Counted from the stretch's first letter, positions 1-8,708 are shown. The stretch: DNA of 64,000 bases from Domibacillus robiginosus (GCF_000966195.1 NZ_LAHL01000040.1:1-64000), one strand, 5' to 3'. The notes: generated by a model not told the origin, from the letters alone. Program-made: numbers and translations.

Positions 1-14
1 GTTTCACTTGACAG

Positions 15-188
15 TTACACTGCCGGGTTCAACGAATCAAGCAGCGCTTGTTGCTCCTCTTTTTGCTTATAAGCCGCATAAGCCGTCTGCCCCTGCACCT
101 TTACTTTTTGATTATAGTGCCAGTGGCCCATGGCTAAAACGGAAATGGCCAGCACAATCACCAGCGTAAACAAAATATGTTTCGGCAT
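15..188 (-). CDS. small membrane protein, 57 residues
   Basis: A 57-codon frame that begins MPKHILFTLVIVLAIS and is preceded by AAAGGAG seven bases before the ATG. Residues 4-21 form one hydrophobic segment, followed by a short polar tail rich in Lys, Gln and Glu and ending LLDSLNPAV. I do not recognise the family. A single N-terminal membrane anchor followed by a charged stretch is also how some SGNH/GDSL-type hydrolases of Bacillus begin, so this could be the stump of a longer gene ended by the TAA at 15-17. The window stops 14 bases further on, so this cannot be settled here. Confidence 0.5.
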   Translation of the reverse strand: MPKHILFTLVIVLAISVLAMGHWHYNQKVKVQGQTAYAAYKQKEEQQALLDSLNPAV

Positions 189-468
189 AGCTTTCTCCTT
201 TACTAGTAATGGATGTCACTACCATTATAAAACCTGCCTGCCGGGATCGTAAGCAAATTCGTTCGACAATTTCCGTTTAAACTGGCTTTCTTTAAATCAC
301 CAAGCACATAAATTTGCGGCTGCCGCTTTGGTTATTCGTGCAGCCCAATACTTGTTTGTACCGTTTTCTCTCCATTTGTGCAACAATGCCAGTATTTTTT
401 ATTTGTATAAAAAAGCTGTATCAAAAGAGGCTCATGTATAACGACCTTTTGATACAGCTCTTAACTAT
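189..468. other. intergenic stretch, no gene seen
   Basis: About 280 bases without a convincing reading frame or ribosome binding site on either strand. The segment near 405-470 repeats the phrase 'aaaagctgta tcaaaagag' in imperfect inverted form ('ttttgatacagctctt'), giving a weak hairpin that could end leftward transcription from the frame at 469-838. Confidence 0.35.
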
Positions 469-838
469 TTATTCTTTTAAAGAAGCACGGGGAACGAAGC
501 CAATGATGTTTGACTCTGTTTGAACAAGCGCCCAGCTTCCAAGGTTGTAAGCTATTTTTACTTTTTCATTTTGCCCAAGAACACCTGACTGCCCATATGT
601 TTCAGACGGTTCCATTCTTATAGGAAGAGCTTGCCCAATTACCGCTCTAAAGTGAAACTTCGTAAAATATAAGTCCGATTGCTTATTCAACTGATTTTCT
701 GCACATGTATCAAAACCCTGCCGCTAAAAGAAGTAAGCCTTCTGGCAAACTCTTAACCGGCACAATACGCTCACGGCTAATCCCCAAATACGCATCCGAT
801 TGCCCGCTAAATAAAAGCTCCTTCACCACTTGCTCCAT
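469..838 (-). pseudogene. frameshifted remnant of a small unrecognised gene
   Basis: Two overlapping leftward frames read as one protein if a single frameshift near 711-726 is allowed. The first starts at ATG 838 (MEQVVKELLFSGQSDAYLG) and ends at TGA 710-712 after about 42 residues. The second runs from the overlap to the stop at 469 and contains FHFRAVIGQALPIRME and a C-terminal part with ALVQTESNIIGFVPRASL that resembles the end of an SH3-type fold. Alone, the downstream part has only a TTG start without a ribosome binding site. Family unknown. The reading as a broken gene is an inference from frame continuity; a pair of short real genes is less likely. Confidence 0.4.
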
Positions 839-1077
839 CCTATCACTCTATAACATTCCAACGATTCACCGTAGTAAAGAAAAGAGGCCTGTTGAAAGTC
901 ACTTGACTGTCATGAAACAGCCAGGCAACCTTCCATTCACTTTTTCATCATACGACACAACCAAGTCTTCAAACTGCTGTAGTCTGTATTCGATTGATGT
1001 CTGTGATTTAAATCCGATTGCTTCCATTGCTGATTAAACAAAAGCCATTTTCAGTACTTTATCTCTGTGACGCTCCT
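839..1077. other. gene remnants, no intact frame
   Basis: Only short leftward frames are present. One runs from ATG 1027 to the stop at 899 (42 residues, starts MEAIGFKSQTSIEYRLQQ) and another overlaps it in a second frame. Neither has a good ribosome binding site. Together with the broken frames on both sides this looks like decaying sequence. Confidence 0.3.
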
Positions 1078-2946
1078 TTAACCTTCCTCATGCCCGGCCT
1101 GTTTGAGTATATACAATGAAACCATCAAGACAGCAATTGGGTGCGCTTTTTGAAGTACAGATTGCTTTTCAATCCATGTTGATAACCGGCGAATCGGCTC
1201 TTCTTTGCCATATGCATAACCTAGACGAATCTGATAGGGCTTGATTTGCTTGTGGATATCATTTTTCTGCTTCACTCTGAAAATCGTGTTAAACAGCGCG
1301 ATAAGAGCCAGCGAATACGTAACCATATTTAGAAAAATATCTTTCGACTTGCCATTCACAAGAGAAGAAACATCTCCGACCAGCACCAGATAGAGAAAAG
1401 CAAAGAAAGAGGTCAGAATCGTGTTATACTCAGTCACCCATGACACTCCTGTCTTCACGTAATGGATGAGTCGGCTTTTCCAGTCTTGATAAAACCAGAT
1501 AGACAGCTGCTCAATTTGCTGGTTCTCAAACTTTTCAGTAGCGGACTGCGCCTTTGTCACAATTTCATGGAACGTCTCATTTGTTTTGTTGCTGGCCAAA
1601 ATATTAAAATGCATACGGCGCACTTGTTCAGGAATAGAAGTTGAATTCCGTATTCCTAAAATCGAGATGCCGTAATATTCCCAGTTGCGTGCTAAACGGT
1701 CAATATTAAGTTCTGCATCGGTCTCGCGATCCAGTTCTTTGCTGAAATCATTTCGTTTGTTTGAGTCAGCTTGAAGTGTCGGATAATCCTCAAAAACCGA
1801 TTCTTTATAAAAAGATACATGATCATCCGCAAACTCACTCTAGCCATTCACAGAACAATAATACGTACCAGAGTCAATGGACTGTGCATGGCGCATAGCA
1901 AGAAGCAAGCCTCCGCCTTCATCCACAATATTTCCTGACACAGCCACTGTGTGCGTATTAGGTGACTGACGCAAATAAGCATTCACAAGCTCGACCATCT
2001 CCAGCGGCTTTATCTGAGACGGGTCTCCATCAAATAACACCTTTTGTGCATCATCTTCAATCCGAAAGAAATCCATTAATAAATGATAGTGCGAATGTAA
2101 AAGCGGGTGCGCGCATACCGTCCCGTGATCAAAGGCATCCAGCGTTGCATAAATTGTCCGTTCCGCATGGAGAACCATCGTTTCTACATCTTGATTAGAG
2201 AAACTCTCCCTCACTGAAATTCGATACACTCGCGGCATTACACCAGAATAATAAACACTGCCGTAACACAGTTGAACATCATGCGTGGACGGATTAAAAT
2301 CACGAAATGAATGGACAACAGCTGCTTCATGCTTCAACAATAACTGAAGAGACTTCTGTTCATCATCCCATATCCACGAGAATCCCTTTCTGTCTAACAG
2401 TTGGAGAAGCCGATCTGTAAAGCCTCCTAAAAACGAAACCGTTCGCTTATCTTGATCCAGCTTATACGTGACTCCCTGAACCAAAAGCTCTGAACACTCC
2501 GCCTTAAGCTGCTGAAACAGAATCAGCGCTTTTTCCGTTGCCTGAAAAACAAAACCAAACCGGGATGCCATTCGCAGCAAAGTCATGGCAAATACGCTCT
2601 CCAAGTACGGCTTATAGGTTCGATGCAACGAAAACAAAGCACGCTGCTCATAAAGAAAAGCGTTCAGTTTTTCCTCATTGCAGAAATGTCCCTGTTTAAT
2701 CGCTGCAATGATCTTTTCGGCATCAAAAGAAGGATGGAGCCCATAGTACAAAGCCCCTTCTCCAATAGTATAGTGCTCGTCCTGAAATGGCTGCGCATAT
2801 TCTTCTTCTATAGCATAATGGCAAATGACAGAGCACTTTTTTTCAGGGGCTACTGTCATAAAACGAATAAAATTAACGCCTTTTGCCTTATTCACTTTCT
2901 TGGCTAAAATTCCATTCAATGTGGTGTAATGATCATGACTCATCAT
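1078..2946 (-). pseudogene. membrane-anchored hypothetical protein interrupted by an in-frame TAG
   Basis: One leftward frame runs from ATG 2946 to TAA 1078 and is interrupted only by a TAG at 1840-1842. The ribosome binding site GGGGAGGTG lies just upstream of the tandem ATGATG at 2941-2946. The first part (about 368 residues, starting MMSHDHYTTLNG) is soluble and ends GTYYCSVNG. After the TAG the same frame continues SEFADDHVSFYKESVFEDYP through a charged region into a C-terminal part with two hydrophobic segments (TSFFAFLYLVLVGDVSSLV and MVTYSLALIALFNTIF). No shift is needed, because the two halves are a multiple of three apart. I do not recognise the family. The simplest reading is a recent nonsense mutation in a gene of about 622 codons. 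Readthrough, or two separate proteins with the second starting at an internal codon, are alternatives; no ribosome binding site is visible after the TAG. Confidence 0.6.
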
Positions 2947-3152
2947 CAAAAACACCTCCCCTTAACAAAACTTGTCTGACTTTCATATGTAAAAATACAC
3001 AATACATCTTTTTCAGTTTCTGTTACCCCTGTGTCAGGATAGATGTCGTATCAAACGTTAGTGTTATACTTTAGGAAATTCTATTATATCCCGACGTTCT
3101 TTCCTCTCTTCAAAAGGTGCTGTTTCCTTTGGCCCGGAATTAGATTCATCAT

Positions 3153-3778
3153 TTAAAAGATCCCTTGTAAAAAGTCTGCCGTGCCTGTCATTGCGTCTGT
3201 AATTGTAATAAGGCTGCCGTTCGCATCCTTATAGATTTGTTCTTCTGCGATGGGGATTGCCGAGGTTTCGACGACCGTGTACTGTCTGGCATAAGCCAAC
3301 TGGATCTCCTGTGAAATTGAAACGCTATCGTCCTGACCTTGAACGAAAAGCGACAGAATATGGTTATTACCCTGGCCATCAAGATATCCATTTGGCAGCT
3401 CGATCGTGACAGCGCTTTGAGAATTTTCAAATCCCGCTAACCCTCCCAGCCCTAAATGGATGGATACCTCAGCATCTGGAAGTTCCCGGCCATTTAAAAC
3501 ATAATTCGTTTCTCCAGAACCGAGCCTGTTCCATTAGTTTTCATCGGCTCGCTGAATAACATTCGTATCTTTATTATCTGCTGTTTCAACCATAATTCCT
3601 TTTGATACATCTGCCTGGCCGGCCGCTCTTACAATAAAAGCTTTTCTTCAGCCGTCTCCTCTTTTTCTTTAATTGTAAACTTCATCTTGATTGGCTGCTT
3701 TTAGCTTAGCTTATTGCTTACAACAATGCCGTTCCCTCCAAATTTCTGTATCTTTTGATATAGACGTGCTCTATTCAT
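3153..3778 (-). pseudogene. heavily decayed gene of unknown function
   Basis: Leftward from ATG 3778 (MNRARLYQKIQKFGGNGIVV) the frame meets a TAA after 25 codons, continues in frame (KQPIKMKFTIKEKEETAEEK), shifts frame near 3650, continues AFIVRAAGQADVSKGIMVET, meets another TAA near 3540, and then runs open for about 125 codons (NRLGSGETNYVLNGREL ... TGTADFLQGIF) to the stop at 3153-3155. The order and spacing suggest a single former gene of about 205 codons with two stops and one frameshift. The last part is Gly/Asp/Thr-rich and looks like a beta-structured domain. I do not recognise it; phage-type origin is possible but unsupported. Confidence 0.45.
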
Positions 3779-3836
3779 ATAAAGCATAAAACTGAAAATA
3801 GTTGTTGCTGCTCTCCTCCTCATTTCCCTCACACAC

Positions 3837-4412
3837 CTATTTTAGCACTGCTTCAATCGCCGCAATTTCTTCCGCGCTAAAACGCGAATACGCAATTTGC
3901 AGGGCCATTTGCTGCTGCTCTGCCGTTAATCCATTTGCAGAAGCCTTGTTATACAATGCGATTTCCTGTTGCGAGAAGCGGCTAAAAACAAATTGCATCG
4001 CTTCTTCTCGAGATGCAAAATGGAGATTGCCAGTTCCAGCATCACCACCCGCTGAATCTGCTTCCGCTTCTGGTGCTGATGTTTCTTCCAAAGCTGCCCC
4101 CGCTTTTTCCGCTTCCTTCAACAGCTCGTTGGCTTCAGCCGGGATTTCTGTAACCTGAGGAGCTTTCTCCTCCACTGGTTTTTCGGCTGATACTTCAGAC
4201 GTTTCACCAGATGTTTCATCAGACGTTGTTTCTTTACTCTCAGCTTCTTTATCGGCCACATGCTCTTTCACAGAGTCAATTTGTTCAGTGACTGGCTTTT
4301 TTTCTTCAACAGCCTGCTCGGTTTGCTCCTGTTTTTCTTTGCCCGGCGACCAAATAGCTGCTATAGCTACCAAGACTGCAACAAATGCGATTACACTGAT
4401 CCACTTTTTCAT
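3837..4412 (-). CDS. membrane-anchored acidic protein of unknown function
   Basis: 191 residues starting MKKWISVIAFVAVLVAIAAIW, with AAGGAGG before the ATG. Residues 5-21 form one membrane segment or uncleaved signal. Residues 25-130 are low-complexity and strongly acidic (Glu, Ser, Thr, Ala), probably an extended wall-spanning linker. The last 60 residues form a compact helical domain with two similar halves, MQFVFSRFSQQEIALYNK and MALQIAYSRFSAEEIAAIEA, each carrying FSxxEIA. It lies 11 bases downstream of the DUF218 gene and is probably co-transcribed with it. Function unknown. The duplicated FSxxEIA motif may be a small protein-interaction fold on the outer face of the membrane. Confidence 0.8.
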   Translation of the reverse strand: MKKWISVIAFVAVLVAIAAIWSPGKEKQEQTEQAVEEKKPVTEQIDSVKEHVADKEAESKETTSDETSGETSEVSAEKPVEEKAPQVTEIPAEANELLKEAEKAGAALEETSAPEAEADSAGGDAGTGNLHFASREEAMQFVFSRFSQQEIALYNKASANGLTAEQQQMALQIAYSRFSAEEIAAIEAVLK

Positions 4413-4423
4413 TTTTATCCTCC

Positions 4424-4981
4424 TTAAAGATCAATCCATTTATATAGACGAAGCCCATAAGCTGGCAGCTTGGTCCATTCCTTCACGGTAAAAAGAATAT
4501 TTTCCTTGTCCTGATACCACGCCTGATCATTCCTCAATGACGATACATAAGTCAGCTTGATCCCGCTGTCCTTATAAACATGATCGAAGGTAAACTTTAC
4601 CCTCCTCATATGATAATCAGATGAAACGACGATGGCTGAATCAAATTCTTGCTCAGTCATGATTTCTTTTGTATAAAGAGCATTTGTATATGTACTGGTA
4701 GCCTCTTTTTCCAGGAGAATATCCTCCTCTGGCACTCCAAGCGCCACGGCTTCCTCTGGTGTCGTTCCTGGTTCGGCCGCATTAGACAGAATCACCTTGT
4801 TGCTATAGCCTTTATGATATAAATCTGCCGCTTTGCCTAGTCGTCCCGTATCACCACTAAGTGTGATAATGACCTCCGCTTCTAGTGGTTTTTCATCAAC
4901 GACAAGAAACATTCGTGCCAGCGGAAGAACAAGCAGAAACCCTATCACTGTGTACACAACATACTTGATTATCTTTCTCAT
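4424..4981 (-). CDS. DUF218 / YdcF-like membrane protein
   Basis: 185 residues, starting MRKIIKYVVYTVIGFLLVLPLARM with one N-terminal membrane segment and a DUF218 (YdcF/SanA/ElyC-like) domain outside. The family signatures are visible: an early sugar-nucleotide-fold strand (AEVIITLSGDTGRLGKAADLY), the loop LSNAAEPGTTPEEA, EATSTYTNA, and SSDYHMRRVKFTF, which carries the conserved YHxxR. The family is linked to envelope integrity and polysaccharide precursor handling in other bacteria, but the reaction is not established. GAAAGG precedes the ATG by about nine bases. It is first in a two-gene unit with the acidic anchored protein at 3837-4412. Confidence 0.85.
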   Translation of the reverse strand: MRKIIKYVVYTVIGFLLVLPLARMFLVVDEKPLEAEVIITLSGDTGRLGKAADLYHKGYSNKVILSNAAEPGTTPEEAVALGVPEEDILLEKEATSTYTNALYTKEIMTEQEFDSAIVVSSDYHMRRVKFTFDHVYKDSGIKLTYVSSLRNDQAWYQDKENILFTVKEWTKLPAYGLRLYKWIDL

Positions 4982-5176
4982 GAGATACTGCCTTTCTTTC
5001 GATCATTCATCGGGCTTGTCCCGTTAAACGGCCATTTCCTGGCCAATGGCTTTACAGAACTCTTATAAACAAACCAAACTTCCTTTTTTTAAAATAAAAA
5101 CAGAGCCTCTTTGCGGAAGCTCTGTCTTACTTTTATTCTATTTTACCATTAATATCCTATTAGGAAAGTGTCCTTT
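4982..5176. other. intergenic region with a terminator, no gene
   Basis: Apart from the hairpin at 5090-5126, this stretch is AT-rich and contains no supported gene. Confidence 0.4.
5090..5126 (-). terminator. terminator after the first microprotein gene
   Basis: On the minus strand ACAGAGC pairs with GCTCTGT around a short loop and is followed by TTTTTATTTT. It lies about 50 bases past the stop of the microprotein at 5177-5296. Confidence 0.6.
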
Positions 5177-5296
5177 TTATAAAAAAACACCAAAAAGTTT
5201 TAACCATCCGAAAAAGGAAATCCAAAGTGGAATGCTGAGCCCAATACCCCATCGCAAGCCGTTAAATAAGTCAGGTTCATTGTAATAGCGATTCAT
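5177..5296 (-). CDS. 39-residue membrane microprotein, copy 1
   Basis: ATG 5296 to TAA 5177, 39 residues, starting MNRYYNEPDLFNGLRWG. AAAGGGG lies upstream of the ATG. The protein has a polar N-terminus and one membrane segment covering LSIPLWISFFGWL. It is paralogous to the frame at 5375-5494: both are exactly 39 residues and share GLRWG, LSIPLW, SFFGWL and LF at the same positions. A good promoter (-35 TGTATA, 17-base spacer, -10 TATAAT) and a cre-like site precede it, and a terminator follows, so it looks like a separately controlled unit. Function unknown. A small regulatory subunit for a membrane protein, or a stress microprotein, would fit. Confidence 0.7.
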   Translation of the reverse strand: MNRYYNEPDLFNGLRWGIGLSIPLWISFFGWLKLFGVFL

Positions 5297-5316
5297 AGGA
5301 TACAACCCCTTTCAAA

Positions 5317-5362
5317 ATGAAAGCGTTTTCTTTATTATACCCTATTTAATGCGTAATATACA
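5317..5362 (-). promoter_or_regulatory. promoter with cre-like site for the microprotein gene
   Basis: On the minus strand -35 TGTATA (5357-5362) and -10 TATAAT (5334-5339) are 17 bases apart. About five bases downstream, 5317-5330 reads ATGAAAGCGTTTTC on the plus strand, which differs from the CcpA cre consensus (WTGNNARCGNWWWCA) at the final A. A cre over the start site normally means repression by CcpA with a preferred carbon source. The role is inferred from position and motif. Confidence 0.55.
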
Positions 5363-5374
5363 TTTTAATTTTTT

Positions 5375-5494
5375 TTAAATAAACTTGCGAAAAAGCTGCA
5401 GCCATCCGAAGAAAGAAAGCCATAAAGGGATACTCAGTAAAACACCCCATCGCAGCCCTTTCAAAACTGATCCTTCTTTCCATTGATGCTTCAT
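5375..5494 (-). CDS. 39-residue membrane microprotein, copy 2
   Basis: ATG 5494 to TAA 5375, 39 residues, starting MKHQWKEGSVLKGLRWG, with GAGAGGTGAGG immediately upstream. It aligns without gaps to the microprotein at 5177-5296 (GLRWG, LSIPLW, SFFGWL). It has a basic N-terminal tail where copy 1 has an acidic one. A -10-like TATACT lies at 5525-5530. The membrane segment and the Trp/Pro/Phe pattern are conserved while the N-termini differ, which argues for real coding sequence. Confidence 0.7.
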   Translation of the reverse strand: MKHQWKEGSVLKGLRWGVLLSIPLWLSFFGWLQLFRKFI

Positions 5495-5558
5495 TTTCCT
5501 CACCTCTCTGGATATGCTTTCACTAGTATACCCAGAAAAAATGAAATTTAAATGAAGA

Positions 5559-5948
5559 TCAGCTCTTTTCATATAACTCCAGTGGAAGACCATCTGGATC
5601 ACTGAAAAAAGTAAAGCGCAGTCCAGTTCCTTCGTCTATTCGAACCGGCTCTACCGTGACTCCCTGCTCTTCCAATTCACAAACTAATTCCTCAATATCA
5701 TCCACCTCAAACGCTAAATGGCGCAACCCTTGTGCTTCCGGATAGCTTGGGCGTTTTGGTGCACCCGGAAAAGAAAACAATTCAATTTGATCAGCGGCCC
5801 CTACGCGCAAATCTAGCTTGTAGGAGTCCCTTTCTGTCCGGTACGTTTCCGCCAAAATCTCCAGACCCAAAATCTCTGTATAAAACTTCTTTGAGCGTTC
5901 ATAATTTGAACAAATAATCGCTGTATGATGAATCTTATTAATACTCAT
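5559..5948 (-). CDS. VOC-family (glyoxalase-like) metalloprotein
   Basis: 129 residues with the two beta-alpha-beta-beta-beta modules of the vicinal oxygen chelate family. Metal-ligand positions are visible: His8 or His9 in INKIHHTAI, Glu in DQIELFSF, His in GLRHLAFEV, and Glu near the C-terminus in GLPLELYE. The length and the phrase SNYERSKKFYTEILGLEI match the YaeR/GloA2-like subgroup, which may detoxify aldehydes; the substrate is unknown. AAAGGATGG precedes the ATG. It lies at the end of the leftward series after the VanZ-like gene, but nothing ties its function to polysaccharide synthesis. Confidence 0.85.
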   Translation of the reverse strand: MSINKIHHTAIICSNYERSKKFYTEILGLEILAETYRTERDSYKLDLRVGAADQIELFSFPGAPKRPSYPEAQGLRHLAFEVDDIEELVCELEEQGVTVEPVRIDEGTGLRFTFFSDPDGLPLELYEKS

Positions 5949-5984
5949 AGGACCATCCTTTACCCATGAAAAGAAGTATCATGA

Positions 5985-6335
5985 TTATTGTAATTTTCTT
6001 GGACTTCTATCCACAAAAAAGAAAGCAAATGCACCTCCGAGCAAGGAACCAAAAGTATTCAGCAGTACGTCATCAATATCCGTCCATCGGTTTGGCACAA
6101 ACAACTGAATCAATTCAATTACCACAGAAAAAATAGCGCCAGATGCACCCACTTTGATTAACCGCCCTCTGGTAAAGATCAAGCCAAGTGCCAGACCATA
6201 AGGTAAAAACAAAACGATGTTTCCGACTATATTTAAATAAGAACCGTTTGATAGCTCTGAATAAATAGAATAAAATAGTTTGGTATTTATACCACCTGGC
6301 CAAGTACCAATCTTTAAAAGTAAATGACTATGCAT
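5985..6335 (-). CDS. VanZ-family membrane protein
   Basis: VanZ-like signatures are clear: NIVGNIVLFLPYGLALGLI, the long helix VVIELIQLFVPN, and R-W-T-D-I-D-D-V-L-L-N-T-FGSLLGG. Four membrane segments are expected in the full protein. The first canonical ATG (6335) lacks a ribosome binding site and falls inside the first helix. The frame stays open upstream to codon ATC at 6384-6386, which sits correctly spaced behind a strong AAGGAGAGG and is followed by AAAAAA (giving x-KKVLFFGSIFLILYFTM). The original start was probably at 6386 with a protein of 133 residues, so either ATC is used as a weak start or the start codon has mutated. VanZ proteins are associated with lipid or envelope functions; the exact role is unknown. 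Confidence 0.7.
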   Translation of the reverse strand: MHSHLLLKIGTWPGGINTKLFYSIYSELSNGSYLNIVGNIVLFLPYGLALGLIFTRGRLIKVGASGAIFSVVIELIQLFVPNRWTDIDDVLLNTFGSLLGGAFAFFFVDRSPRKLQ

Positions 6336-6412
6336 TGTAAAGTACAGGATTAGGAAAATCGATCCGAAAAATAATACTTTTTTGATGAAAACCTCTCCTT
6401 ACTCATACCCGT

Positions 6413-7399
6413 TTACTGAGAAGCTAAGGTATCAGATTTTCTTTGATGCCACCTCCAAGCACTCTCAATAATCGCTTCAAGTCCGATTTCTGCCTTCCAC
6501 CCAAGTTCACGCTCGATTTTCTCAGACAACGCAACAAGACGCGCTGGATCTCCTAAACGTCGTTCTGCTAATTCTACTTTCGCTCTTCGTCCAGTGACAC
6601 GTTCACAAGTTTCAATCACTTCTTTTACGGAATATCCTTTTCCATTGCCCAAATTGTAAGTAGCTGCTTTTAATTGTCCGCTTAACAATCCTTGCATTGC
6701 TACAATATGGGCTTTCGCAAGATCCGTCACATGAATATAATCGCGAATACATGTGCCATCTTGTGTCTCATAATCCGTGCCAAATACTGATATTTGTTCC
6801 CGCTGTCCCAGTAAATGCTCTAGTACAATTGGAATTAAATGTGTTTCCGGATCATGATCTTCTCCAATTTCTGCTGTTTCATATGCACCTGCTGCATTGA
6901 AGTAACGAAGTGTCACATATTTCAAGCCATAACTTAATGCGAAATCCGCCAAAATATGTTCAATCATCAGTTTTGAGCGGCCATAGGGATTAATAGGATT
7001 AGTTGCAGTCTCTTCAGTAATCATATCAACTGATGGTATACCGTATGTGGCGGCAGTTGACGAAAAAATAAACTTGTTTACATTATATTTTCTCATAACT
7101 CGAAGCAGCGTTAATGTGGCGCCGACATTGTTATCATAATACTTTTGTGGAGCCTGCATAGATTCACCAACTAAGCTGAAGGCTGCAAAATGCATGACTG
7201 CTTCAATGGAATATTTTTCAAACACTTTTACCAAATCTTTTTCTGATCCAAGATCTCCCTGAACAAATATGGCTTTCTTATCAATCGCCCAGCGATGACC
7301 TGTAGATAAATTGTCTAAAACCACTACTTCTTTTGTTTTGATTAATTCTTTTACTAAATGGCTGCCGATATAACCAGCTCCACCAACGACTAAAATCAT
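6413..7399 (-). CDS. galE: UDP-glucose 4-epimerase
   Basis: 328 residues. The protein interconverts UDP-glucose and UDP-galactose in the cytoplasm using NAD. Visible features are the Rossmann loop GGAGYIG (residues 5-11), DNLSTGH, HFAAFSLVGESM, the catalytic Ser region FSSTAATYG, and the YGRSK active-site Tyr-Lys pair near residue 146. The short-chain epimerase length is normal. GAGGGAG precedes ATG 7399. It is the last sugar-nucleotide gene of the polysaccharide operon and would provide UDP-galactose for the mutase encoded at 15056-16156 and for galactose transfer. It could also serve general galactose metabolism. Confidence 0.93.
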   Translation of the reverse strand: MILVVGGAGYIGSHLVKELIKTKEVVVLDNLSTGHRWAIDKKAIFVQGDLGSEKDLVKVFEKYSIEAVMHFAAFSLVGESMQAPQKYYDNNVGATLTLLRVMRKYNVNKFIFSSTAATYGIPSVDMITEETATNPINPYGRSKLMIEHILADFALSYGLKYVTLRYFNAAGAYETAEIGEDHDPETHLIPIVLEHLLGQREQISVFGTDYETQDGTCIRDYIHVTDLAKAHIVAMQGLLSGQLKAATYNLGNGKGYSVKEVIETCERVTGRRAKVELAERRLGDPARLVALSEKIERELGWKAEIGLEAIIESAWRWHQRKSDTLASQ

Positions 7400-7478
7400 A
7401 AATTTTTCTCCCTCTAAAATGAAGATATTTTAAACTTGAATTCATTTTTATTTCAATAAATAAAACTAAGCTCTAATT

Positions 7479-8708
7479 TTAAATTATACCGTAGACCTTA
7501 ACTTTAAACACTCTACGTACCAAGATATAGCCTAGTATATTAACCAATACCATGGAGATCATAGTAGCAAATGCCGCACCATTCACCCCGTACTTTGGTA
7601 TTAATAAATAATTCAAACAAATATTCACAGAAAAAGCGATTAAGTTTGAATAAATGTGCCATTTCGGCCTTCCAGTCATCGCAAGCATTAACCATACACT
7701 TCCTACAGCCACATTTATAAATTGTCCGAACGATCTTAGAATAAGAGCCAGGTATCCCTCTACAAACTCTTCTCCAAACATTAATAAAATGTACTTTCCG
7801 AAGATAATAACTATTAGGAGAGCTATTAGCGCTAAGAGGCCTAGTAATCTGGTTGATTTTTTATATAATCGACGCAGCTCCTCATGTTTACCTTCGTGGT
7901 AAAATTTAGAAATTTGAGGAGCGAATACTGTATCAAAAATCACTAATATCATAAGAATAACATTAGCAATCTGCACATCAATTTGATAGATACCAACACT
8001 CTCCATATCTTTCATAGAGCCTAACATAATAATATCTATTTTATCCATCGCAACACCCATTACAGCTGCCAATACAAGGGAGTAGGAATAATTAAGAAAC
8101 TTTTGGTCGTATACTACCTTTTTAAACATGTGTTTATTTTGATAAAAATAAATCAAATTAGCAAAAATAAAAGAAACATATATGGCTAATGCGATACTCG
8201 TGAAAGTTTTTCCAAATAAAAAATAAAAAACAATTATTAAAATGACGCGCAGCAATATTGCTAAGAACCCATTAATCAAATAATACTGTTTAACCCGGTC
8301 TGTTGATCGGTAAATCCCAAAAAAGACCTGTTCCATGGAAACAAGCCATATTAACGGCAACATCATTTTAACAAAATAGTCTTCAATAAAAAATCCAGCA
8401 CCTATTGTTAATAGCAATGCTATAATCGCATTCACTAAAAAGCTAAGACTAATGTATTTTGTACCTTGCTTTGGAATGTAATAAATTAAGCTGTTATCAA
8501 ATCCAGCTTTCGCAAAAATCATTAATAAAGTAACAATGGAAAAAGCATATGTATATTGCCCAAAAGTTTCTGCGCCGTATAGTCTTGTTGCTACCAATGA
8601 GAAAACCATCGTAAACAACGCGAAGGAAGCTTTTCCAAAAAAGGATTCTATAATTTTTTGGAAAAACTTATTTTTTAAAGGGCTTTTTAACGCAGCTCTA
8701 TCGATCAA
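7479..8708 (-). CDS. Wzx-type oligosaccharide flippase
   Basis: 409 residues with about 12 membrane segments, of the MATE/MOP polysaccharide-transport superfamily. The N-terminus shows the typical FFGKASFALFTMVFSLVATRLYGAETFGQYTYAF arrangement and the C-terminus NYLLIPKYGVNGAAFATMIS. Its job is to flip the undecaprenyl-linked repeat unit to the outer face for polymerisation by the Wzy-like protein at 11851-13215. The best start is TTG 8708 behind GAGAGGAA. The gene is strongly AT-rich, like the rest of the central block, and is separated from neuA by a 68-base gap that contains one arm of a 19-bp inverted repeat. Confidence 0.9.
   Translation of the reverse strand: MIDRAALKSPLKNKFFQKIIESFFGKASFALFTMVFSLVATRLYGAETFGQYTYAFSIVTLLMIFAKAGFDNSLIYYIPKQGTKYISLSFLVNAIIALLLTIGAGFFIEDYFVKMMLPLIWLVSMEQVFFGIYRSTDRVKQYYLINGFLAILLRVILIIVFYFLFGKTFTSIALAIYVSFIFANLIYFYQNKHMFKKVVYDQKFLNYSYSLVLAAVMGVAMDKIDIIMLGSMKDMESVGIYQIDVQIANVILMILVIFDTVFAPQISKFYHEGKHEELRRLYKKSTRLLGLLALIALLIVIIFGKYILLMFGEEFVEGYLALILRSFGQFINVAVGSVWLMLAMTGRPKWHIYSNLIAFSVNICLNYLLIPKYGVNGAAFATMISMVLVNILGYILVRRVFKVKVYGII

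Noticed and set aside
705-1037. Plus-strand frame of 110 codons
   Set aside because: No ribosome binding site, unusual composition; the minus strand holds more protein-like remnants.
3188-3430. 80-codon minus-strand frame
   Set aside because: It overlaps, in another frame, a longer and more protein-like open stretch that ends at 3153; no ribosome binding site.
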